17,739 bases of DNA from JAYZQT01 sp964412235 (GTDB taxonomy: Bacteria; Pseudomonadota; Alphaproteobacteria; MPNO01; UBA830), in NCBI GenBank assembly GCA_964412235.1, contig CAYPNT010000063.1, forward strand, positions 1 to 17,739, in the 5' to 3' direction. A program made the position numbers and the translations under genes. How positions within the stretch are numbered: the stretch's first letter is position 1; each line of letters begins with the position of its first letter. The notes under the pieces are model-generated. The model ran no database searches and had not been told where the DNA came from. It saw only the letters and a program-made list of their open reading frames with translations. This document shows, piece after piece, positions 1 through 5,818 of the stretch.

Positions 1-339
1 GAACACCATGATAAAGGTTGTAATAATGTAAATCAAAAACCCATACATACCCAAAAGGTGAGCGATACGGCGTCTAACGTTACAAAACTCCCCAGACGTG
101 AGACCTTCCACTACCGCAGTTTTAACCGCGAGGGAGACGACTTCACCACCACCAACGTCTTTATCACCTTTATTTTTCACTTTACGCCAATTTTGAAAAA
201 AATATTTGGCGCTTTTTTTGTGAAAAATATCAAAAAGGGTGCCTCCGGCAACGCAGACGATCATTATTATCACATAGGTCTGCATGACGCTTGAGGGGAC
301 AAGTGCCGAGAGCTCGGCATAAGGATTGATGGAGAACAT
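1..339 (-). CDS. aprM: AprM-like adenylylsulfate reductase membrane anchor, N-terminal part
   Basis: Leftward reading frame open from an ATG at 339 to the window edge (113 codons, no stop), so the gene is cut by the left boundary. The translation starts MFSINPYAELSALVPSSV and has a hydrophobic segment at about residues 17-30, a Lys-rich cytoplasmic stretch, and a second membrane segment at about 95-113 that runs off the edge. The pattern agrees with what I recall of AprM-type proteins, which anchor adenylylsulfate (APS) reductase AprBA to the membrane and pass electrons from sulfite oxidation to the quinone pool. The divergent neighbour sat, which acts in the same pathway, supports this. I prefer the start at 339 because GGAG lies 6 nt upstream; an in-frame ATG at 351 would add four residues (MELL) and has no clear ribosome site. 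The family name rests on memory and context. It could instead be another small quinone-interacting membrane protein. Confidence 0.6.
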   Translation of the reverse strand, partial: MFSINPYAELSALVPSSVMQTYVIIMIVCVAGGTLFDIFHKKSAKYFFQNWRKVKNKGDKDVGGGEVVSLAVKTAVVEGLTSGEFCNVRRRIAHLLGMYGFLIYIITTFIMVF

Positions 340-350
340 CAACAACTCCA

Positions 351-401
351 TATTTCAGGTTATTACAGTCAAATAATATTTCAGCTTGTTACAGTCAAAT
401 A
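351..401. repeat. Two tandem 25-bp near-identical repeats, 26-bp period
   Basis: Copies at 351-375 and 377-401 both begin TATTTCAG and end TTACAGTCAAATA; they differ at two positions (23 of 25 identical). Read leftward each contains TATTTGACTGTAA, which includes a TTGACT -35-like hexamer. The first copy begins on the last base of the alternative aprM start codon. The position suggests two tandem regulator sites or a duplicated promoter element for the aprM-like gene. No known binding motif is recognised. Confidence 0.6.
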
Positions 402-441
402 GAGGATCGAAAGAAGGAGAAGGCTGGAGAACAACCTTTAT

Positions 442-508
442 ATTGTAGAGAGAACACCCCCCATTTGAGCCAGCATGCGCTAGCGGGAAGTAAGTCCAGG
501 TCTACAAT
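442..508. repeat. Long inverted repeat between aprM-like gene and sat
   Basis: ATTGTAGA at 442-449 is the exact reverse complement of TCTACAAT at 501-508. Beyond a 5-nt bulge, AACC further left pairs with GGTT (509-512), so a stem of 8+4 bp could enclose about 50 nt. The interior (CCCCCC, GCGCTAGCG) allows some further pairing but I see no convincing conserved fold. It could be a 5' UTR element of either divergent transcript or a chance pairing. It is not a tRNA: there is no T-loop or anticodon arm. Confidence 0.3.
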
Positions 509-687
509 GGTTAACATGCCCCGAGCACCAAATTTATCTACATTAAAAGAAACTATTCAAGTTTAGGAACGGCACTGTGGCCGATTTACGTTACCGTATC
601 AACCTATAGTAATTATAAATGTCGAAATTTTTTAAAGGCAATAAACTTTCTAAATGTATTATATAAAGTCACAGTATCTTTTATGAA

Positions 688-708
688 TCGCCCTACATCA
701 CCGGGCGA
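688..708. other. Short hairpin in the sat leader
   Basis: TCGCCC (688-693) and GGGCGA (703-708) form a 6-bp GC-rich stem with a 9-nt loop, about 28 nt upstream of the sat ribosome site. No U-tract follows, so it is not an intrinsic terminator. It may stabilise the leader or affect translation. The rest of 352-751 is AT-rich with no gene I can support. Confidence 0.3.
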
Positions 709-736
709 ATTCGCGCAGTCCGTTAACTAATAACCT

Positions 737-742
737 AGGAGG
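737..742 (+). promoter_or_regulatory. Strong ribosome binding site for sat
   Basis: A full AGGAGG lies 9 nt before the ATG at 752. It fixes the sat start and is much stronger than the ribosome sites of most other genes here. Confidence 0.8.
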
Positions 743-751
743 CGAGTAGTT

Positions 752-1924
752 ATGTCGACATTAGTCCCCCCTCATGGGGGCGGTAAACTTCGACCTCTTC
801 TTTTGAAGAAATCGGCCCGTCCAAAAGAACTCGAACGGGCCGAAAAGTTAGTAAAGATACCAATGAGTAGCCGAGAAATTTCAGATTTATTTATGCTAGC
901 AATGGGAGCCTACACACCCCTTGATGGATTCATGGACGAGGAAGATTGGTATGGCTGTTGCCAAAGAATGACCACAAAAAGTGGTTTGTTTTGGCCCATC
1001 CCAATCACCATGTCGTGCAGTGAGGACGTCGCAAACAATATCGCGATAGGTGATGAAATCGCTTTAATTGACGCAGAAAACAGAAAAATATTAGCCATAC
1101 AAACCGTTACCGAAAAATACACCATCGATAAACACTTTGAATGCCAAGAGGTTTTTAGGACAACGGATGAAAATCATCCAGGGGTCCAAAAAGTTATGCG
1201 ACAGCCAACAGTCAACTTAGCCGGACCAGTTAGTGCGTTGTCGGAAGGACATTATCCAGACGCATACAAGGGGCTCTATTATCGACCTGAAGAGACACGT
1301 TCACTTTTTAAAGAAAACGGCTGGTCGAAGGTAGCAGCGTTTCAAACTCGAAACCCCATGCACCGAAGCCATGAATATTTGGCCAAGGTAGCGGTCGAAA
1401 TTTGCGACGGGATCTTGATCCACCAAGTCCTGGGTGCTCTGAAGCCCGGGGACATTCCTGCAGAGACAAGGGTCAAAGCCATTGACGCTCTGGTCGAAAA
1501 TTATTTTGTTCCCGGCACTGTCATTCAGGCGGGCTATCCAATTGAAATGCGCTACGCTGGGCCGCGCGAGGCACTCTTGCATGCCGTATTCCGTCAAAAT
1601 TTTGGTTGCACACACCTTGTCGTAGGCCGCGATCATGCGGGTGTAGGCGACTATTATGGACCGTTTGATGCACACCAGATTTTTGATACCCTTCAGCCCA
1701 ACAGTATGGAAATCCAACCTTTAAAAATCGATATCACGTTTTTCTGCTACAAGTGTAACGGCATGGCGACGGGCAAGACATGCCCCCATAAAGAAGGAGA
1801 CCGGCTTGCAATATCGGGTACGAGATTACGCGAAATGTTTGTTAACCATGAAAATATTCCGGAGGAATTCAGCCGACGCGAAGTAGTGCAGGTCCTGCAG
1901 ACATACTACGATGACGTAACGTAG
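752..1924 (+). CDS. sat: Sulfate adenylyltransferase (ATP sulfurylase), dissimilatory type
   Basis: 390-aa ATP sulfurylase of the single-chain Sat/Met3 family. It interconverts ATP plus sulfate with APS plus pyrophosphate, and in sulfur oxidisers it runs toward ATP and sulfate. Visible signatures: QTRNPMHRSH at 198-207 (His204 and His207 of the HxxH nucleotide motif), GRDH at 292-295, ISGTRLR at 355-361, and a Cys-rich zinc-type site with C332, C335, C344 and H346. Length matches the bacterial stand-alone enzyme, with no fused APS kinase domain. The heterodimeric assimilatory CysDN form is unrelated. The start is set by AGGAGG at 737-742. The gene is divergent from the aprM-like gene, fitting the second step of the APS pathway. 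The cpdA-like gene follows after 22 bp and may be co-transcribed. Confidence 0.93.
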   Translation: MSTLVPPHGGGKLRPLLLKKSARPKELERAEKLVKIPMSSREISDLFMLAMGAYTPLDGFMDEEDWYGCCQRMTTKSGLFWPIPITMSCSEDVANNIAIGDEIALIDAENRKILAIQTVTEKYTIDKHFECQEVFRTTDENHPGVQKVMRQPTVNLAGPVSALSEGHYPDAYKGLYYRPEETRSLFKENGWSKVAAFQTRNPMHRSHEYLAKVAVEICDGILIHQVLGALKPGDIPAETRVKAIDALVENYFVPGTVIQAGYPIEMRYAGPREALLHAVFRQNFGCTHLVVGRDHAGVGDYYGPFDAHQIFDTLQPNSMEIQPLKIDITFFCYKCNGMATGKTCPHKEGDRLAISGTRLREMFVNHENIPEEFSRREVVQVLQTYYDDVT

Positions 1925-1946
1925 CAAATCTGGGAACACTTACCCG

Positions 1947-2702
1947 ATGATCATTGCACAGATCAGCGATACTCATATTTTATCAAAATCGTCCGAACTA
2001 CCAGAAAGTGCGAGCCGTGCAGACGATTTGCGTCGATGTATATCTGATATCAACAGAGATGGTGTAGACGCTGTCGTTCACACCGGTGATACAGTCCATC
2101 AAGGCTTACCTGAAGAATATGAAAATTTGCGTGAGATATTGTCTGACCTTTCCGCACCCTTATTTCTCGTTCCGGGAAACCGTGACCACCATGCTGTGCT
2201 CCGAGAATATTTCAGCGACCTATCTTATCTCCCGAAGACGGGTGACTTTCTTCAATATACGTTAGAAAACTTTCCCCTACGATTGGTCGTACTCGACTCC
2301 GTCCAGAATGGAGAGCGCAAGGGCGTCTTTTGTGAGCAAAGGTTAAAATGGCTAGACGAAACCCTCTCTAAACAAACCAACCAGCCAACCCTCCTCTTTA
2401 TACACCACCCCCCGTTCGATATTGAACCGCATTACGTAAACGGGTACCGCGAGCAACAAGAAGCAGATGATTTGACCGCTATGGTTCGCCGTCACCCTCA
2501 AGTAAAAGGTCTCCTGTGCGGCCACGTACACCGTCTGCATCGCGAGCTTTGGGCAGGTACCGTAGCCTCCACTATGCCGAGCGTTGCCGTAGACCTGAGA
2601 AAAGGGGTCGCTACAGAAAACGGGAAGCAACCCTTTTATGTCGTCCACGAAGTATCCGACACCGGCGAATTAGTCACACATCGCAAAGTGGTCTCTGACT
2701 AA
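1947..2702 (+). CDS. cpdA: CpdA/Icc-like class III metallophosphoesterase
   Basis: 251-aa calcineurin-like phosphoesterase with every metal-site motif in order: D8-x-H10, GD at 47-48, GNRD at 77-80, FIHHPP (H153/H154) and GHVH at 192-195. Such enzymes bind two metal ions. Size and motif spacing match the CpdA/Icc group that hydrolyses 3',5'-cAMP; related members cleave other cyclic nucleotides or phosphodiesters, so the substrate is inferred. No signal peptide or membrane segment, hence cytoplasmic. It starts 22 bp after the sat stop with no obvious ribosome site of its own, suggesting it is expressed with sat, but no functional link between the two is apparent. It converges on the protease gene with a 34-bp gap. 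Confidence 0.8.
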   Translation: MIIAQISDTHILSKSSELPESASRADDLRRCISDINRDGVDAVVHTGDTVHQGLPEEYENLREILSDLSAPLFLVPGNRDHHAVLREYFSDLSYLPKTGDFLQYTLENFPLRLVVLDSVQNGERKGVFCEQRLKWLDETLSKQTNQPTLLFIHHPPFDIEPHYVNGYREQQEADDLTAMVRRHPQVKGLLCGHVHRLHRELWAGTVASTMPSVAVDLRKGVATENGKQPFYVVHEVSDTGELVTHRKVVSD

Positions 2703-2736
2703 CAACATCTCTACTATATCCCGCAGCAAGCGGTTG

Positions 2737-3648
2737 CTAACCGCGCCGTTCTCTTGCCATTCGACGCCATTTTTCACCAACTAAGCAAATTACCTTTGCC
2801 ACCGACTGTTGACGACGGAGTACGGCACCGTATTGAGCGAACTCTCGCGGCGTTATACTTCGTTGTTGTTGCTTGGCTCTCGTACTAGATTGTGGATCCA
2901 TACCATTGGCTCGAATTGCGCTTAGAAGACTGCGTGGGGCTGTCGAATAAGATCGACCACGCCGCGGCGCACCAGCTACATGGACGCCGATTACTTCACC
3001 CTGAGCGTTCACCCACGGCCCACCACTTATTCCGCTGAGATTGGGGCCTCGGTCGGGAACGCGCGTGACCTGGATCCAGGCAACGACGGGTTCCTCCGTT
3101 TGGTAACGGCCGCGTGCGAGCATTCTTCCCCGTCCAAGAACCCGGCCATAAACATCCCCCGCTTTACCTCTCGGAAACCCAAACGAATAGCCATCCTCCC
3201 CGACCCGAATTTGCGGTGTGACAACGCGCATCGCCGGAGCCCCACCCCGGGTCCACAGGAGACTAATATCCGTATTACGCCGCTGGTCCATGCGACGCAC
3301 ACGCACCAATCCGCCGTCGTTTTTTTGTAGACCGACGATGTCACAGCCATCTGTAACGTGGCGCGCGGTGACCCACACCCCGGCCCCGTTGATCGAAAAC
3401 GCTGTCCCACTGGACTGCCCAACCTTATCACCGACCTCAACGATAAAACGGGGGTCATTATATGATTCAGGTGGCAGGAAACGCCCCTCCCCACGCGGTG
3501 TTTCGGGTATCGTGGCTACCTTAGGTGTAGGTGTAAATTGGCGCGGATCCGGGCGCCGTCCACCGCTATCGTCTCCACTGCTAAAAACCCGACTGCCAAT
3601 AGCCAGGACTACCAGCAGGGCGAGAGCAATTATATCGCGAAATTTCAT
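2737..3648 (-). CDS. Membrane-anchored trypsin-like serine protease
   Basis: 303-aa protein with an N-terminal hydrophobic segment (about residues 6-22, signal peptide or anchor), a Pro/Arg-rich linker to about 60, and a chymotrypsin-fold domain. The triad is visible as His97 in TARHV, Asp127 in NTDISLL and Ser208 in GISGGP. There is no PDZ domain as in DegP/HtrA; the tail beyond about 240 is Arg/Gln-rich and basic. Expected location is the periplasm or the outer face of the inner membrane. Substrate is unknown. It lies 27 bp downstream of the DUF350 gene on the same strand, so the two probably form an operon. The ATG has no good Shine-Dalgarno site; AAGGTGA is 18 nt away. Assignment to the trypsin-like peptidase superfamily is secure, a specific name is not. 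Confidence 0.85.
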   Translation of the reverse strand: MKFRDIIALALLVVLAIGSRVFSSGDDSGGRRPDPRQFTPTPKVATIPETPRGEGRFLPPESYNDPRFIVEVGDKVGQSSGTAFSINGAGVWVTARHVTDGCDIVGLQKNDGGLVRVRRMDQRRNTDISLLWTRGGAPAMRVVTPQIRVGEDGYSFGFPRGKAGDVYGRVLGRGRMLARGRYQTEEPVVAWIQVTRVPDRGPNLSGISGGPWVNAQGEVIGVHVAGAPRRGRSYSTAPRSLLSAIRANGMDPQSSTRAKQQQRSITPREFAQYGAVLRRQQSVAKVICLVGEKWRRMARERRG

Positions 3649-3675
3649 TTGTCAGCGTTCACGCGATCACCTTGT

Positions 3676-4089
3676 CTAACCGGCTACTGCGGCCGCATTA
3701 ATGAATGAAATCGCTAGCTTGATACCCACCACCAGAATTGCGGCACCCATTTCGTTCTTTTCGATCCGGTTGGGCAAATCTTTAAGCAGTAGATCACCAA
3801 TACGATAGGCGAGGATCTGGATCAGTAAGGTTACCACACCCCAGACCACGATATCCCACACGTTTACGCTACTCGCCATACAAATTGCCAAGGGGATTGC
3901 GAGCCCTATAATTGCCCCCACGAAAGATACCGCGGCAGCCGTATTTCCATTTCGGATGAGGCGTAGTTCGTGATAGGGCGTGACGAGGTGATATATCGTA
4001 ATCGCCACCGCCAGCATTATAAGCGTCACAGAAAAGTGTAATAAGAGGACCGGAAAACCGGCAAGAAAACTTTGTAGAACGGCGTCCAT
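3676..4089 (-). CDS. DUF350 family inner-membrane protein
   Basis: 137-aa hydrophobic protein with about four membrane segments (near residues 14-35, 48-70, 78-95 and 115-135) and a short cytoplasmic loop KDLPNRIEKNEMGAA between the third and fourth. The small size, the helix layout and the RNGNTAAAVSFVGAIIGLA stretch fit DUF350 (UPF0719, YjfL-like). The function of that family is not established. It is the first gene of a leftward pair with the protease, and its promoter must lie in the 346-bp region shared with the divergent Rieske oxygenase gene. The ribosome site in front of the ATG is weak. Confidence 0.75.
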   Translation of the reverse strand: MDAVLQSFLAGFPVLLLHFSVTLIMLAVAITIYHLVTPYHELRLIRNGNTAAAVSFVGAIIGLAIPLAICMASSVNVWDIVVWGVVTLLIQILAYRIGDLLLKDLPNRIEKNEMGAAILVVGIKLAISFINAAAVAG

Positions 4090-4281
4090 GAAAATATCCG
4101 GATGGTGTTTTAGCGAGAAAACATATTATCTCTATTTTGAACGATCCCCAAGCACCACATAAACAATTAAGGATAATCCAAAATATTTTTGTCTAATTTA
4201 TTCATCAACAAGCTAAAAAGAAAAGCAGCCCGGGCCATAAATCTTTGCTTCTTGGCTAAACACTTATGGGTATCAGCCCGT

Positions 4282-4304
4282 TTTTCCTAATCATGTAAGG
4301 AAAA
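4282..4304. repeat. Inverted repeat in the DUF350/Rieske intergenic region
   Basis: TTTTCCT (4282-4288) and AGGAAAA (4298-4304) form a 7-bp dyad around a 9-nt centre. The left arm carries TTCCTAATCA, which recurs at 4340-4349 as a direct repeat 56 bp on (12 of 13 matching when extended). The rest of 4090-4436 is AT-rich and contains no gene I can support. Confidence 0.35.
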
Positions 4305-4365
4305 GGAATTGTTTCTTTATCCAATTTCGCTCTTTGCTATTCCTAATCAAGTGTCTTTTTTAGGG

Positions 4366-4383
4366 TTATAGCTTAAGCTATAA
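4366..4383. promoter_or_regulatory. 18-bp perfect palindrome upstream of Rieske oxygenase
   Basis: TTATAGCTTAAGCTATAA is a perfect, gapless 18-bp palindrome ending 53 bp before the ATG at 4437. Its size and position fit an operator for a dimeric repressor or activator. No regulator gene is adjacent and I do not recognise the motif. Confidence 0.5.
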
Positions 4384-4436
4384 TTCTAAAAATATCTTTG
4401 CGCCCACTACTATAGTTGCAAAAGGAAGGTATTCTC

Positions 4437-5564
4437 ATGTCTCCTGATTCTGGTAGCTCACCTGCCCTACAAGGGATAGAACCAACACAGTATCCGCAAA
4501 ACCGCGTTCCGCGTCGGTCACCAGGTAACCCAAGGTTCCTGCGAAACTGTTGGTATGTTGCGATGTTCGCATCGGAACTCGGTGACGGTGAATTAAAACA
4601 TCGAACTATTTTGAATGAGCCCATCGTACTTTACCGAAAGGAAGGTGGCGGGGTAGCAGCGATCACTGATCGGTGTCCTCACCGTCATGTTCCCCTGTCT
4701 ATGGGTAGATTGTTATCCGGTGACCGTATCCAATGCATATATCACGGACTCGAATTTGGCACTGATGGCAAGTGCATTCTAAACCCTCATGGCAGCGGCA
4801 AATCCTCAGACGCACTCAACGTAAACAGTTATCCAGTTATTGAGAAACACACTTTACTTTGGATATGGATGGGTGATAATCCCGCCAATCCAGACCAAAT
4901 CCCCGACTACAGTTGCCTTGATGATCGTGATGAATTGCACGTCACACGCCCTGGATATCTAAAAGTCGAGGCAAACTATCAACTCTTGGTCGACAACCTG
5001 CTAGATCTCAGTCACATCAGTTACACTCATGCCGGAATTCTTGGAAACGCCGACACCGCGACGGCTGACCCGGTTGTGGAGCAAGATGGCGACGTGGTAA
5101 CCGTTACACGGAACTCCGAAAATGCTGAAACTCCCGGTATTCTCCAAATGATGAGCCCGGGCGGCTTCGAACGAGGTGACCAATGGCAATCGATATCTTG
5201 GTTTCCCGCCAGTAACCTTCGCTTAGAGTTCGGAGCGAGCCGGGTCGGTGAACCTAAAAAGAATGGCACGGGCTACTTTGCGCTCCATTTTTTAACACCG
5301 GAGACCGAAAAAACGACGCACTACAACTATACTGCCGCCCGATGGGGCGTTCAGACGGATGATGAACAAAACAAAAAGATCCGCGACACAATATACAAGA
5401 TGCGCACCTTCGCGTTTGCGGACCAGGACGTACCGGTAATAGAGGCGCAGCAGATTGCAATGGACCAACCAGACAAGGAACTCGACCCAGCTCTGCTAAG
5501 CGTAGACGTTGGACCTCTTAGCTATCAAAAAGTTCTTGATCGGCTCCTGGAAGGGGAACGCTAG
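4437..5564 (+). CDS. Rieske non-heme iron oxygenase, large (alpha) subunit
   Basis: 375-aa oxygenase component. The Rieske [2Fe-2S] ligands are C80-x-H82 and C100-x-x-H103. The catalytic domain shows N187-x-x-D190-x-x-H193-x-x-x-x-H198, with D331 in FADQDVPVIEAQQ as probable third ligand of the mononuclear iron. Size and architecture resemble the vanillate demethylase/dicamba monooxygenase group, which hydroxylate or O-/N-demethylate aromatic acids using a separate ferredoxin-reductase. No such reductase is encoded nearby, so it would have to be supplied elsewhere. I start at ATG 4437 because AAGGAAGG lies about 7 nt upstream; a TTG at 4416 would add seven residues and overlap that site. The substrate is unknown. 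Proximity to the nic-like cluster makes a role in aromatic or N-heteroaromatic catabolism possible but unproven. Confidence 0.85.
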   Translation: MSPDSGSSPALQGIEPTQYPQNRVPRRSPGNPRFLRNCWYVAMFASELGDGELKHRTILNEPIVLYRKEGGGVAAITDRCPHRHVPLSMGRLLSGDRIQCIYHGLEFGTDGKCILNPHGSGKSSDALNVNSYPVIEKHTLLWIWMGDNPANPDQIPDYSCLDDRDELHVTRPGYLKVEANYQLLVDNLLDLSHISYTHAGILGNADTATADPVVEQDGDVVTVTRNSENAETPGILQMMSPGGFERGDQWQSISWFPASNLRLEFGASRVGEPKKNGTGYFALHFLTPETEKTTHYNYTAARWGVQTDDEQNKKIRDTIYKMRTFAFADQDVPVIEAQQIAMDQPDKELDPALLSVDVGPLSYQKVLDRLLEGER

Positions 5565-5569
5565 TCTTT

Positions 5570-5662
5570 TCAGTTACTTAACGCGCCATCTTTGTGTTCA
5601 AGGTGATGAGCTGATTGTAACGTGGACATTCCGCAGGCGGTCAACAGCGCCTGCATATCCAT
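5570..5662 (-). pseudogene. Possible C-terminal gene remnant between Rieske gene and helicase
   Basis: A leftward 30-codon frame starts at ATG 5662 and begins MDMQALLTACGMSTL. The same frame stays open upstream for about 17 more codons, including KEFTWTATR just before the Met. It reads like the end of a longer globular protein, but it has no ribosome site and no full-length gene is present, so a decayed remnant is as likely as a small gene. The 7-bp hairpin at 5633-5654 (GCAGGCG/CGCCTGC) lies inside it. I cannot name a family. Chance similarity to coding sequence is a real alternative. Confidence 0.25.
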
Positions 5663-5818
5663 GCGCGTCGCAGTCCAGGTAAATTCCTTAACACACGCAC
5701 ACCAAAAAATGTGTAATTAAGTTGACACCGTCGATTAAGCTACTTCAAAAGAAAAGAACTGAGCTACACGCGCAGATAACATTTGTTTTAACCTACACCG
5801 AGAAATAGCAGTCGGTGG

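Noticed and set aside
58..294. Rightward 78-codon frame at the left edge
   Set aside because: It lies antisense to the better-supported AprM-like frame, and its translation (Phe/Thr-rich with HFTPILKKIF) has no family resemblance.
442..512. tRNA-like fold in the aprM-sat spacer
   Set aside because: The closing stem is of tRNA-like length, but no T-loop, anticodon arm or D-arm can be drawn.
352..751. SAM-type or other known riboswitch in the sat leader
   Set aside because: No conserved riboswitch core was recognised; only a short hairpin and the long inverted repeat are visible.
2730..2744. GCGGTT/AACCGC hairpin at the convergent cpdA/protease ends as a bidirectional terminator
   Set aside because: The stem is 6 bp with a 3-nt loop and no U-tract on either strand; it also overlaps the protease stop codon.
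3027..3679. Long overlapping frames on both strands across the protease gene
   Set aside because: They are shadows of a GC-rich coding region; only the leftward 2737-3648 frame carries the protease triad.
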